A DNA stretch of 64,000 nucleotides from Patiria miniata (GCF_015706575.1 NW_024037051.1:17069153-17133152); one strand, 5' to 3'. Shown: positions 25,195 to 36,509, numbered from the stretch's first letter. Numbers and translations: made by a program. The notes: a model not told the origin generated them from the sequence alone.

Positions 25195-25420
25195 CTTTAT
25201 TTGTATCCATCTGGTCAAGACAATGGGCCGGATTCCAGTTCATTGGCGCTGCGGGGTAATCCTACACGATAGCACTGCCCGGATCTCCTCAACAGTCTTC
25301 ACCCAGTGTCATTGGTGACAGTCAGTCGGGGAGTCAGTCAGTCAGTCAGTTAGTCAGTCTGTCAGCCACAGAGAAACAAAGAAGACACCAAGCTGGCCCT
25401 GGTACCAGTGAAAATATAAT
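25195..25420 (+). mobile_element. CAGT-repeat dispersed element, copy 1
   Basis: Carries the family landmarks in order: ACAATGGGCC, CATTGGCG, GGGGTAATCCTACACGATAG, CACTGCCCGG, GTGACAGTCAGTC followed by (CAGT)n, and CTGGCCCT. The same order occurs at 33985-34395 and 36065-36475, with shorter copies near 33600 and 34690 and an inverted, expanded copy near 42000. Confidence 0.75.
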
Positions 25421-26684
25421 AATTCATTTCTGATGTGAGATGCATAGACGCGTTCTTATCGAGCCTTTCGTCAAACACGGCACTTAGCCCATGGAACACT
25501 GCATTTTTTCTTGCAGTGGTACCTGCTCTAGAAAGCTGGAAGATATCGGTTCGATTCCAACTTGGGAGACCTCAAAATGTATTATATGCAACCAGTTTAA
25601 GTTTGCGCCATTTAATAATGTTGGTCGAATAAGGAAACCAATTTCCCAACTTCGATAATGACTGTAACAGTTTACATTACATGACGTAACACCATTTAGC
25701 TCCGGACCCAACCCTGGCCCCAGGGGTCCGTTATATTCATTGGGATAGGCCTCTGATTATCTTAATCACTACAACAAATATTGGATCAGATAAAAAAAAA
25801 GGGAGATATAAAAAAGCACCGCATCTTTGGAGTAATATAAATTACCTAAATAGCTCATTTCCCAGGTAAGTCACGCTCAACGAACGTTGTACATTCGTGA
25901 CGTAAAAATTAATGACACTCGTTTAGGTATAGGATCATTGGTTTTGTTTGTGCATTTAATTGCGTCTGAAGCAACAAAATTGCTCAACATTCTAAGGAGG
26001 ATCATAGGATACACAACAACTAGGCCCCGAACTTGTTGAAGTTTCAGCTCAGTGGATACTATTTTGAGAAAATAGAAAAAAAATGCACACAGTTTTGTGT
26101 CTCTAACTGGCATACGTTGCTAACGCATGTACAAAAAGAATTTGGCCGCGGGCAAATTTTCTTTAAATCACCTTCAATTATTCCAAATATTATCACAGGG
26201 TATTTGGTACCAGACCTATGTTAAGTTTTGAGCATGAATTTCCCCGTTAAATAAGTATAATTTTGTCGGGTAACTGCAAATGTCCCTACACATCTTTAAT
26301 AACTCACTGTAATACAGTACACGTCTCTACCGTCACTTGCTTATGAAATGTGATCTTTTCCCCTCTCTACGATTACGAGGCCCTATTTGTTTTTGCCGCA
26401 TTTATCAAATAAAGCCTTCCCTTGGATTTTTTGTCACCTGTCCATTGCCGTGATGGTAAACAGTAAATATCTGGTCTCTGTGGTGCATTTGAGATATGAT
26501 AACTGTCCGTATTGTAGGCCTACACTCTACAGGTACCAGCTATGTGAGGTTGTTATATGACAGAACTAAATCGAACATGTCTCTGGTTCGATTTTGGATC
26601 CGTAGTGTTTAGCATCTGAATACGTTGCGGAAAAACATTAAGGCATGTTAAATGAACCACTACAGAGTTCGTTTACATTAAACT
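25421..26684. other. Gene-free stretch
   Basis: No gene supported. Short open frames on both strands lack domains and splice sites. Confidence 0.45.
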
Positions 26685-26762
26685 TGCTCTACCAACTGAG
26701 CTATCCAGCCCAAAATAAAGATTTTTTTTTATTTAGGGGCTGGATAGCTCATTTGGTAGAGC
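26685..26762. repeat. Inverted pair of tRNA-like 5' halves
   Basis: GCTCTACCAACTGAGCTATC at 26685 and GCTGGATAGCTCATTTGGTA near 26739 are reverse complements that read as the acceptor and D-arm (A-box) half of a tRNA. They face each other across a 23-bp AT-rich spacer. Neither is followed by a credible anticodon arm and T arm, so this is a SINE-type or tRNA-fragment hairpin, not a tRNA gene. Confidence 0.75.
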
Positions 26763-26897
26763 ACCGGAATTTCTTCGTTCGATTTTTTTTTCAAAAATAA
26801 ACGTTAGACATACCATGGAGATATAAAATTTGTGTAGCTCCATTGATATACATGTATGTATTCCTTGTTAATCTGAACGTCTGTCACAGACTTTCAA

Positions 26898-27081
26898 TAT
26901 AGGGTTCCCCGGCTATTTCAACACTTATATTACACAAATAATCTATAACGAATCACTGAATGCTACAAATTTGAATTATACTGCACCTTAAAAGAAATCC
27001 ATTGGTAGATTTTTTTTAAATTGAAATTATAGATGGATTTGTGTGATACAAGTGTTAAAGTAACTGCAGGGGAAACCTATA
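26898..27081. mobile_element. MITE-like inverted repeat, 184 bp
   Basis: TATAGGGTTCCCC at the left and GGGGAAACCTATA at the right are inverted, and the similarity continues inward (TTCAACACTTATATTACACA against TGTGTGATACAAGTGTTAA). The arms are about 55 bp and imperfect. No target-site duplication is obvious and no protein is encoded. Confidence 0.65.
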
Positions 27082-29280
27082 CTAATATTTTATCCTCATG
27101 AAAGTATTTTTTTTTTCTTTTGCTCCAGCCCCAACCACGACTTTTGCTTTATTGACCGCAGTCAACTGATAGCTGCATGAGATATTACACTATTGCCCTT
27201 GTAAATTAATTATTTTCCCTCAAACATGAAGCCAGAGCGAGGCTCAAGGTCCAAAAGTCGAATGGTCATTCCATTTTTTTTAATTAGCGCATTACATCAA
27301 ACTTTGCTTTGCTTCAAACAGCAAGAAACATCATGCATGGTTCCAGCCTTGATCGACCCCCCCCCACCCGATTTCCAAATATATTTATCGTTTTATTATT
27401 TTTCTTTTATCCATGACGTCTTTTGTCCAGCCACAGTATTTTCCTTCTTACAGTGTTCAACAAATACCTTTGTCGAACTGTCAGTTAGCACTGACAGGTC
27501 CAGTGATAAACCGATCACACATGAAATTCATGAACACGTAGGTATTTTCACGGTGGAAATTCTTCCGTGGACTTTGCCGGTGTCATGCACACTGCATTGC
27601 GATTGCACGCAACGGCTTTCCCTGCCACCCCCGACTATTTATAGCCCAGTCGCCAGGATACACCAGCTGGTGGACGCTAACCAATCAAGTGGCGCGCTCC
27701 TATCACGAGGTCAACCGCAGCTCCAAGTTTGTTTGTCAAATAAAAAGAGCTGTCAAGCAATGTGTGTGTGTGTATATATACGTTCTACCGATAACGCATG
27801 AACTACACGATGCCTCGCGGATCTATCGGGCAAAATGTGCTTCAGAAGCGATGCACGCACTGATACATGTACTTGATTTGATAACTTTTCAAAGACCAAA
27901 ATTACAAGGTATTTGAAACAGATAACCCATTTTTCAAATCTGATTACCCGTGCATTTTGTAAAAGAAATGATATGCATGATAATTGACTATTTTCTAAAC
28001 TATTGTTGTTCCATGTTTTAATCTGAGACCTAAATCAAGGAAACAACTGGGATGATGCGTTTTTTTCCCTGAAAAGTTAACAGAAAATTAAAAACAACAC
28101 CGAGTGATTTGGCTTGCTGTTGCTTGTCAAATCTCGCAAATCAAAATGGCGGTTGCTGGTGTAGCCATACAAAGCACAACAGAAATTGTCAATACAACGA
28201 AACGAGGACAGAAACAACGTTAACAACTTGACATCAATTAAAAATAAATTATAAACAAGTACATCAATTATAAATGGACCTGTTTAAAACTGAAATTATC
28301 TCTTTAAAAAAATGCAGAATTTAATTTGACATGATGTTCTTCCTTGTTTAAGTTGATCAAATACTTGTACTGTAAACTCGGGGCACGGACAGATTTACAG
28401 AATTGCAAAATGGCAGATTATTTGGTTGTCAAGGTGACTCGCTCAAGAGGATTTCGTTTATCTTAGCAGCTTGGGACGAGAGATCAATGAAATTCGCTGC
28501 TAAAGCCTCGTGCAGTTGATGATCACATCTGGCAGTTTATCGGGAATAGTGCAAGAGCCGTATGCGGGAACAAACCGGGGCTACAGTGTCACCAACTGCA
28601 CGGTTGAAATGAATAGCCGTGTCAATCGGCGTGGGCTCCAGAAAGTCGGAGTCCGTTCGTTGAGTGAATTCGTGTTCGGATTTAATGGCAGCTCGATACC
28701 GTATTCATTCAAGGGGGGAAAAAAAAGAACAAAAATGAAAACAAAACCTGCACTGCCCTGTTTTATCCAATTTGAAGGCCTTTAGGGAAAGAAAAATAAA
28801 CCATGTTATCTTTAATGTATGGAGTTTGGAACGGTCGTCAGACAAGTTGGAGTCGCGTGCATGTGACTTGACAAAAAAAAACACCGCTACTATTTAAGTA
28901 TTTTAAAGGGACGTGTTTTTGGCGATTGAAAACATTGAAAGTTGGCGTTACCATAGAGCAAGGATGGCGTTACCAAGTGCAGCTTCGGTTAAAGATCAAA
29001 GCCCTGGCTAGTGATGACGGCACGTTAGATGGAGACGAGTTTAATTATTTGTAAAAGACCTGTTAATGCTGTTTTGGTTTGTTTTTTTATTTTTTATAAA
29101 AAGGCCAAGTTAATCGACAGCCTAGGCTGAAGGAAAATGTCGCAAGTTCAAATTTTGAGACTTTGAATTGTATTCCCTGTAATGCGAGTTTTATGGTAAC
29201 TGGAGTTTCGAATTTTGGACTTATAGGTATCAACATGGAGAGTATAAAACACATAATGTTTTATAGCTCCATGGTATCAC
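27082..29280. other. Gene-free stretch
   Basis: No gene established. An open frame at 27226-27801 is the longest but shows no domain, mixes homopolymer-derived Pro runs, and has no partner exon. A GTGTGTGTGTATATATA tract lies near 27765. Confidence 0.45.
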
Positions 29281-29418
29281 TAAGCCTCTGTACTGATGAC
29301 GTCACACTTTGTTTACGTGTGTGCCTTCTTATGGTGCTCAGTGGACCGTGGACCCCCACTGGCTCCCTAGGAAAGTGCACATGTAAACAAAGTGTGACGT
29401 CATCAGTACAGAGGCTTA
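29281..29418. mobile_element. Fold-back MITE, 138 bp, 40 of 41 bp arms
   Basis: Arms 29281-29321 and 29378-29418 are inverted and match at 40 of 41 bases. Each contains TGACGTCA (the CRE palindrome) and GTTTAC (forkhead-like core). The short central part is GC-rich. A diverged relative is at 20137-20245. The near identity of the arms suggests recent insertion or selection or conversion to keep the stem. No clear target-site duplication was found. Confidence 0.8.
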
Positions 29419-30251
29419 TTATAATATTGACGAACCACCTCGATGATGGCCGAGAATCCCCGTCAAAAAACTTGGGACCAATGAAGCGCGTCACTCGTGG
29501 GTTTGGGCCAATGGCAGCACGGAGCAATTTCTTGATTTTGCGGGGAAATTTACGCTGCGATTTGAGATGAAACGGTTGGCAAAATCTTAAACCTTTCGGG
29601 CTGTAGGCTAAGGACACTTCTTACCAGTAAGAGTTGAAAAACAAAATGGTGTCAATCATTCCGTTCTCAAGTCTGGTATCGAGGTGTCGAAAGTTTACGA
29701 AGACTTGAGGAATTAACTGCCTTTACTCAGTTAGGGGCGACGCAGCAAAAAAAAGTACTTTACGTCAATTTTGATAAAAACCAGGTTTCCGGATCTGGTT
29801 ACGCCCGTCAAAATGCATCTCATCTGTCCGTATTAATATACCGAAGGCCTGCAGGTTTTTTTTTAATGTTCAACACCAGCTGAAATGCTTGTTGCACATT
29901 GTCTGGAGTTACATGATGGAACTGGAAAGGGATCGGAGAGGAAACGGTGGCCCAGAAAAGCCACTCTTGCTCCGTCCCTGGGAGTTACTTTGTGCCGCAA
30001 CTTCCAAATAACCAAACATATTGCTTTACGTCCAATGGGAAATCTATGTACCGCGCTACAGTACAGCTTTTCTCCCCAACCCGAGCACCAAATACACGCT
30101 TGTAAACTTGTAAGTCAAAAGATTTGCTTTGTTCTTTCCTTTTTTCTTTTTCTTCTCGGAGTTATGGTCCGCGGGGTGACGCACGCCAGGGCTGAGTCAC
30201 CGGTGTTTTCAGCCGCGGGCCGGCCGAGTCGGTAGCGCGTCAGTCCCCACC
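29419..30251. other. Gene-free stretch with GC-rich end
   Basis: No supported exon. From about 30160 the sequence becomes GC-rich (GCCGCGGGCCGGCC near 30211), leading into the candidate exon below. Confidence 0.4.
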
Positions 30252-30356
30252 ATGACTAGCAAAGATGACGCGGCAAAGGGCTCCCCGTCACCAGTCAGTC
30301 GCCCGAGACGGACACCGACCACCAAGTCGGCCCCGCTCAATGGGAATTCCAATTGA
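30252..30356 (+). CDS. Candidate short coding exon or microprotein (weak)
   Basis: ATG in an excellent start context (CCCCACCATGA) opens a 34-codon frame beginning MTSKDDAAKGSPSPVSRPRR and continuing TPTTKSAPLN before a TGA at 30354-30356. Codon use is GC-rich at third positions, unlike the AT-rich surroundings, and the composition (Ser, Pro, Arg, Lys) resembles a disordered N-terminus. A GTCAGT that could serve as a donor lies at about 30294. No downstream exon could be matched. The upstream GAGTCGGTAGCGCGTC is tRNA A-box-like, so a repeat origin is also possible. I do not recognise a family. Confidence 0.25.
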   Translation: MTSKDDAAKGSPSPVSRPRRTPTTKSAPLNGNSN

Positions 30357-31379
30357 TCTGAGTGATTATGAAACACCCAGACCACCTTTTTACCACCAGA
30401 CAGGCTTTATGTCTCCCGATCGCCGACCGCAAAAAAAAAGAGATCGTCAGTGTTTTTTTACGACCATGTCGACGAATTCGCCGGTATGGCAATTGCTGTA
30501 GGCGCTTTCGTATATAGTCGTCGTAATGTCGCGACACCGTGTCCCTCCGCCTAAGCCAAATGACCATTATAATCGCTTAAGTAATAAAAAAAATAAACTA
30601 ATTCTTCTCTATAATGCTCTCATTGCTTTTGTAACATTTTTATTCATGAACCGGCGACAGATTTCTGGTCTCGAAATTCAGTACGTTTATCAAGGCATTG
30701 ACAAATTGGGGAACCGCCAACTGAGGGCTGGATAGCTCTGTTAATTGGTAGAGCACCGGAACGGTACTCCGGAGGTCGCTGCTTCAAACCTCGCTCCAGT
30801 CAGCTGTTTTGGTTCCATTTCTGGTTTTGTTGCATTTGACGATGTTTAATTTAGTTCAGACTTGGAAAATCAATTAATGAGTATTCTTTGTCCATTTCAA
30901 ACTCACTACCCAATAAACCTTGATCTGACCCACAACAACCAGAGAATGTTTAATCGTCTTGTTCCTTGAAAGAGTCCCGATTCAATTCTTCAGAATTAAG
31001 TCTGAAGAAATCTTTCCAGCAATGTGCTGACCACTTTCCAAGACGAACCCATTCGTGAAATGCTTGGATCGAACCTGAAAACACGTACAAATCAAATGCG
31101 AGTCTCAAACTGGAGTTTTTTTCCCCAGTATGTTCTTCACAATTCACCTCATTACATGCATTGTCACCATTAATAATCATAAACATGACAAACAAACTCC
31201 AGTGGATCAAAGAACTGGAACATTTATCAACATATTGACAGCTTCAACTAGGCCTTTGATAACATCACGTATAAAGGCCTACCGGTGCGGTTCCAGAGAC
31301 GATAACTAGAAGTGTCAGATTGCAAGGTGACGACCGAGTCAACTAATGACATCACGAACTTTCTGCGTCCTAAAGAAGG
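30357..31379. other. Gene-free stretch with a tRNA-like relic
   Basis: No gene seen apart from the tRNA-like sequence at 30725-30802, listed separately. Confidence 0.45.
30725..30802 (+). pseudogene. tRNA-like sequence (degraded tRNA or SINE head)
   Basis: GGGCTGGATAGCTC, then TTAATTGGTAGAGCACCGGA, form an acceptor strand and A-box. CCGGA-ACGGTAC-TCCGG is a perfect five-pair anticodon stem with GGT (Thr) in the anticodon position, but the invariant T33 is C. GGCTGG pairs with CCAGTC at the 3' end. The T stem pairs poorly around TTCAAAC, and the D loop is unusual. This is most likely a decayed tRNA or a tRNA-derived SINE head. Confidence 0.55.
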
Positions 31380-32330
31380 TTGCAGCAGGTATAAGCCGAA
31401 GGTGAGACATGGTCCTAGCAGTGGAGTACCATTGGGAAAAGTACCATAATTACGGAAAAGTGCTAGGTAACTTACAGAAAAAGGTGCCAAGAGTTCAAGG
31501 TAAGAATGGCATCAACAAGTTACAACAGGTGCAAAAACCTTCCATCAGACCCATTCCAGAGTTTTAGACCTGCTCCTATCAGTGGAGTACCATTTTGAAA
31601 AGTACCAGTTCAAAAAAACCCCACATTTTAACAGCAAAGGTTCCAAAGGTTCGAGGCAATTCTGGAACTTTTGAACTAATACCAAAAGTCTTGATCATAG
31701 CGCCCGCTGATCCTCTGTCATCGTTTGCGCCCACTGATCCTCTGCCATCGTTTACACCTGGTTCACTCAGTGGAGTACCGCTGGGAAAAGTCCCAGTGCG
31801 GGAAAAGTGCTAAAAAAACCACATTACAAACTAATAAGTTAACTACAGTATGACATAAAGAACTTTCATATTACAGCGTAAAAGCTCTGAAAGTCCCCAA
31901 CACTGAGTTTAAACCTGCATGTCCTATCAGTGGAGTACCACTTGGGAAAAGTACTAGTACGGAAAAGGTGTTAAATAAATAGATTGCGATATAACTGATG
32001 ACACCACGAACTTCCGTATTCCATTAACAAATCGTCTCCTAGAATGACATCAACAGGTGTAAAGAACAGGTACTACAACCCCAGGGCCCTGTCACAAGCC
32101 ATGTACATGTACATTGAATGACATTCTGGCTGGTATAACTTGTCATTCGTTAAGCGAATAACTCTCTTACTTAGCAAACTTCTATGCTTAGAAGATCCAA
32201 CAAACTGGCACCTGATATAATAGCTCCCATGCTCCAATCAAACGTCTGCCAGAGTTTAACTGGACCTATATCAGTGGAGTACCACTTGGAAAAGTACCAT
32301 TGGGGAAAAGTGCTACATAACAAATAGCAC
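31380..32330. repeat. Imperfect tandem repeat, ~160-190 bp units
   Basis: Five copies of a core ATCAGTGGAGTACC then TTGGGAAAAGTACC and GGAAAAGTGCTA lie near 31417, 31577, 31768, 31926 and 32271. Spacing is about 160, 190, 158 and 345 bp, the last about twice the unit. Sequence before each core (CAGAGTTTAACCTG-like) is shared too. There is no coding potential. Confidence 0.8.
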
Positions 32331-33068
32331 AAGATTCACAGACATACATGCACGAAATTCCAAAAGCCCAACGAAATATAGCACCAGTAATAGAACCCCT
32401 TCAGAAGTACTAAAGTTCAGAAAGGTACTTAAAAGGTTGGGCGATCTTTCAGTTATAAAAGCTTAGTTTATGCAAGTTTATACATTTGTTTCTCAATAGA
32501 ACCGGTTCTAAATAAGACTTGTTTATTCAAAAAGTGCGAAATGGGAAAAGAACCTTTTCGTGATGAGAAGAATAAGCGTGAGTGCACTACCACTAGTTCC
32601 TAAGCGAAGAAAGTACTACAATGAGCCCGAATTATCACCAAATTTATGGATGCGATAGGAAGGTTGAGTTATGTACCTTAGGTCTATTTGTGGGACTATT
32701 ATACTTCTCTCACTGAACCACGGAACATTTAACAGTGATTTATCACTATTGATTCGTATTGCGATTAGTCATTCATTAAATCCACGGTATTATTGCCTCG
32801 TCAACGCACGTAGTCCACCTAAAACTGACACACCAGGCAGGCACATACATGATTTAGAATTTCTGAGACGAATTCTTATTTGTTGTGTCACAACGCAACA
32901 ACCCCACCCCACGCTTCCAGTGAAACCACAGTCTCACACACACAAAGCAGGCAATACGATATCCTATTTCACCAGATGAGCAACACCCGAACTAGCATTC
33001 AAAAAAAAAATTGTTCTATATTAAAGCGTGAGTAATTGTTTGTGTACATCAAAACTGAATGTGTGTAT
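32331..33068. other. Gene-free stretch
   Basis: No gene or named repeat recognised. Confidence 0.45.
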
Positions 33069-33550
33069 GCCGCTGCATGCGGTTCTCTTTGCATAACGGT
33101 CACTTTACAAACTACATGAAGTTGGCTATATCAACTCATTCATATTCAACATCAAGCTAAGGTTAACATGTTAGTTCCTATAATAATGTGAAAGCTCCAG
33201 CTCCAAAGATCGCCACACTCCTGATTAAAATGTATTTATTTTATTTAATATATAGGTTAAAGCCAAAAAAGGAGAGACTAGAACGGGTTTTGTACCAACG
33301 ATCTCGTGATCTAATTTGTGTCGGCGTGCCAAAACTGAAAGCCGCTGCGGTTCATATACAACAGTCACTCTACACAAACTACATGAAGTAGGCTATATCA
33401 ACTCATTTATATATTCAACAGAAAAACTCAAGCTGAAAAAGCTGGCCACACCCCTGACAAAAAATGGTACTTTTTAAAGTATATAAGTCAAAGCAAAACA
33501 AAAAGAGACAAGAACGGGTTTCGAACCGGCGATCTCCGGAGTCTGCAGGT
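33069..33550 (-). mobile_element. Two tandem tRNA-derived SINE copies (minus)
   Basis: Two related segments, about 33069-33310 and 33338-33545, share ACTACATGAAGT-GGCTATATC, CTCATT-ATATTCAACA, GCCACAC-CCTGA and end in AGAACGGGTTTCGAACCGGC (second copy; TTTTGTACCAACG in the first). Reverse-complemented, that end reads as a tRNA T arm with a GGTTCGAAACC B-box. The copies are arranged head-to-tail. Confidence 0.65.
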
Positions 33551-33599
33551 TCGAGTCCAACCTTTTCTAGTTTAAGCAAGATTAGTTAAGTCTGGTAAA

Positions 33600-33800
33600 G
33601 CTGTTACCCGAGCGCGCACTATTCTAGTCAACTGATTCAGAATGACTATTCACTGGAAGTGTTGCCATGCATCTGGTCTGCACACATTTTTGCCCACTGC
33701 AGAACACCGTTCACAAGTGACAGTCAGTCAGTCAGTCAGATTGGTAAAAAGAGGTACAATAGGCTGGCCCTCTGGGACGGACCAGGGCAAAAAATGTGAA
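33600..33800 (+). mobile_element. CAGT-repeat dispersed element, copy 2 (short)
   Basis: Contains AACTGATTCAGAATGACTAT, CATCTGGTCTGCACACATTT, ACAAGTGACAGTCAGTCAGT and GGCTGGCCCTCTGGGACGGA in the family order, lacking the GGGGTAATCC block. Confidence 0.7.
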
Positions 33801-33984
33801 TCTCTGTAAGTTTCAAGTTGTTTATTGTACGACAAACATTAGTTACGTCTAAGTATACACGTCATTCAATTAAATTGTCCTCCTGCGTGTACGCGCTGAA
33901 AAACTTGTCATCGAGAATGAAGTGTGTCACCACTTTCATGGATGATGCACTAAATGAATCATAATTTAGTTAATATTAATAATA

Positions 33985-34395
33985 GAGCATGCATGGCCCA
34001 AGTGTTGCACGAGTGCAAGATGATGGGAATTCGTACCGACCTTTTGTTTCTGCGGGGAGGGGCAGTATAGCGGGAAAAGCCCTGTTAAAGGCTAGTGTTT
34101 CTGAGAAACAACACGAAAATGGTAATTTACACCCCAAAAAGACAAGGCAAGGCACACAATTCTATTCAATTGATTCAGAATGGCTATTCAAGTCTTTTCA
34201 TGCATCTATAGTCTACACAGCGGGCCGAATTTAGCCCATTGTTAATTTACGTTACGGGGTAATCCTATACGATAGCACTGCCCGGTTGTCTTCACACCAG
34301 TCTACAACCAATCTAATTAGTCACAAGTGACAGTCAGTCAGCCAGAAAGATAATAGAGACGACGCTAGGTTTGCCCTGTCGGACCAGCAAAAATG
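33985..34395 (+). mobile_element. CAGT-repeat dispersed element, copy 3
   Basis: One of the two fullest copies. In order it carries GCATGGCCCAAGTGTTGC, CAATTGATTCAGAATGGCTA, CACAGCGGGCC, GTTACGGGGTAATCCTATAC, GATAGCACTGCCCGG, AATCTAATTAGTCACAAGTG, ACAGTCAGTCAGCCAG and TTGCCCTGTCGGACCAGCAA. No coding capacity was found. Confidence 0.75.
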
Positions 34396-34470
34396 GTTGA
34401 TACGGTTTAACAACAACGATATAATGATGGGAGTATAAAATGACAGTCATAGATGAGGTCATAGTACGAT

Positions 34471-34538
34471 TATGATGATGATGATGGTGATGATTATGAT
34501 GATGATGATGATGGGGGGGATGATGATGATGATGATGA
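34471..34538. repeat. (ATG)n microsatellite
   Basis: GATGATGATG repeats with interruptions (GGTGATGATT, GGGGGGGATG). The His-rich minus-strand open frame across it is a translation of this repeat. Confidence 0.9.
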
Positions 34539-34689
34539 CGAAAATGAAATAACGACGAAGGTGTAATATTTACATGACGGCGGGGATGTCGGAGGGTGAT
34601 GCACATTGTGAGAGAGACAAGGAAGCGTTGGCTCAGAAAGATTTAAACTGCTGAACATAATGTTAACGACTTTATTGAAAATTCTCTCT

Positions 34690-34790
34690 TTTTTTCGCTG
34701 GTCCAAGAGGGTCAACCTACAGTCCTCTTTGAACACTCTAACGAACACTCCAATCAAATTTGACTTAAAAACAATCAAACTTGTACCCAC
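34690..34790 (-). mobile_element. CAGT-repeat dispersed element, fragment (minus)
   Basis: CGCTGGTCCAAGAGGG and CTACAGTCCTCTTTG match the start of the inverted copy near 42045 (TTGCTGGTCCAGGAGGGGCC, TGTAGTCCTCTTTGTA). The rest of the element is absent. Confidence 0.55.
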
Positions 34791-34794
34791 TGAC

Positions 34795-35242
34795 TCCCAT
34801 ATGTTTACTTTACATACCTAGTGTGGACATTCCTTTGTCTTCGTGTAGTTAAGATAAACCGGAGTAAAAACTTATTTTACTCGCACTGTATAAATAGTCT
34901 TTCAACCCCATTTTTTTTTATCTTGATTTCCTTGAATGTTCCTCTTCATTTTGGACGGATAACCCTAACCCCAGCATGCTTCTAAACCTGTTTTTCAAAA
35001 AGGGGGAAACCTTGTGCGGACCTGGCTTGGTTCACACAAAATGCATCGTGTGGACCTGTTTTGTTTTCAGGTCCACACAAAGACGGCAAGGTTGGCACAC
35101 TGGTCCACTCATTGTCACTTATGAATAAGAGTTACTTAAGCCTCAATTCGGCCGAAAAAAATTGTGACTCGGATGACTACATAGACCCCATAGACCAAAT
35201 TGGCGTGCATGGCCCAGCTTTACTCCAGCCTCATCTATTGTT
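34795..35242. other. Gene-free stretch
   Basis: No gene recognised. It ends in GGCGTGCATGGCCCAGC, which resembles the flank of the CAGT-family copy at 33985. Confidence 0.4.
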
Positions 35243-35528
35243 GGGTGCTGTGGTGCAATGGTTACGGTGTTCGACTCGTGTGTCGTGGTACACGGTTCCG
35301 AATCCTGACGGGGAACATGGTGCTTGTGCGCTTGGGTAAGGCACTTTGCTACGATTGCCCCTCTCCACCCAGGTGTAGTAAATGGGTACCTGGTAGGAAG
35401 AAGTCCCTTCAATGCTTGAGCGCCGTAATGGCAGCCGTGCTAAAGCCAGGATAATAAGGGAGCGCCAGGAGCGCCACTTCGTGACGGACATGAGCGCTAT
35501 ACAAGAAGCCAATATTATTATTATTATA
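35243..35528 (+). mobile_element. tRNA-derived SINE, near full length
   Basis: The head reads as a tRNA: A-box TGGTGCAATGGTTACGG, anticodon-arm-like middle, and B-box GGTTCCGAATCC. The body carries GCTTGGGTAAGGCACTTTG, CCCCTCTCCACCCAGG and AATGGGTACCTGGTAGG, the core shared by the copies at 49540 and 54735. The tail ends in AAGCCAATATTATTATTATT, a short-repeat tail as in LINE-mobilised SINEs. Pol III transcription through the internal A and B boxes is expected for intact members. Confidence 0.8.
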
Positions 35529-36064
35529 GTCTAGTTATTCAAAATTCTCGCTGCCACCAATCTTTCCCCACTTCTTCCCACTTGACCAAACGGAATTTTG
35601 ATGGAATGAAAACAACACGGGACACTTCTATTTTTCTAATACAGCCTCGAAAGCAAACGACGCATTTCTGCTGGTCCAAATCCCATTCAATTAGTGAGAA
35701 AACAAAAAAACAAAAAACTCCAAAATCCAGGTGAAGCACAAATTACGAGGTGTGCGACCAGACAACACGGCGCGCGGCGGTCAGACATGAGTGATCCGAT
35801 GAAAACGCGAGCCAAGGACGCGCCATGCGCGCTGACTAAAGCGGATGGTCAGAAAATTGACTGAAGAGAAAAGTCATCGTACTTGTTGTACCGGTGAAGC
35901 GTGAAAAAAAGGACTCTATGAAATACAGACTCTGCATTGTGCATGCCTCAATGGAGATGATCGGACAGTGATAGGTCACGTGTGAGGGTTTTAAAGTCCA
36001 TATAAGGTAACAGAGATCAGATTTCACAGAAAATCACAGATTTCACCTGTCAATTCAACAGTCT
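35529..36064. other. Gene-free stretch
   Basis: No gene recognised. A locally CG-rich patch (CACGGCGCGCGGCGG near 35768) stands out from AT-rich flanks. Confidence 0.4.
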
Positions 36065-36475
36065 TAAAGCCCAAAAGAAATTGGGCAATACTGTTCAATT
36101 TGGCAATTTCTCAGCATCTTGCCCAACGTTGGTCACAACATCAACTGCCTACATTTAGGGGCAAATTCTTACCAAAAAGCTGGCAACCAAGACAAAGCAA
36201 GCCCAGTAAAGCAGGTCCCGTGGTGCACTAAAATCTGTTCAATTGACTCAGAATGGCATTCACTTGAAGTCTTTTCTACATCTGGTCGACACAATGGGCC
36301 AGGTTTAGCCCACTCATTGGCGTTACGGGGTAATCCTATACGATAACACTGCCCGGCACACAATTGACAGTCAGTCACAGTCAGTCAATCAGTCAGTCAG
36401 TCAGCGAGCCAGTGAGATGGGTTCAAAGATGGCACTAGACTGGCCCTCTGCAACCAGCAAAAATATATACTAAAA
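36065..36475 (+). mobile_element. CAGT-repeat dispersed element, copy 4
   Basis: The other fullest copy: TCAATTGACTCAGAATGGCA, CATCTGGTCGACACAATGGG, CGTTACGGGGTAATCCTATA, CGATAACACTGCCCGGC, a longer CAGT tract, and CTGGCCCTCTGCAACCAGCA. It is followed directly by a (GTT)n tract. Confidence 0.75.
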
Positions 36476-36476
36476 G

Positions 36477-36507
<31 letters not shown>
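36476..36507. repeat. (GTT)n microsatellite
   Basis: About eleven GTT units directly after the CAGT-family element, plausibly grown from its tail. Confidence 0.9.

Positions 36508-36509
<2 letters not shown>

Noticed and set aside
27226-27801. 191-codon open frame
   Set aside because: No domain, homopolymer-driven composition, no splice partners.
30725-30802. A functional threonine tRNA gene
   Set aside because: Anticodon stem is good, but position 33 is not T and the T stem does not pair; kept only as a tRNA-like relic.
34334-34790. His-rich or Ser-rich protein
   Set aside because: Translation of the (ATG)n microsatellite.
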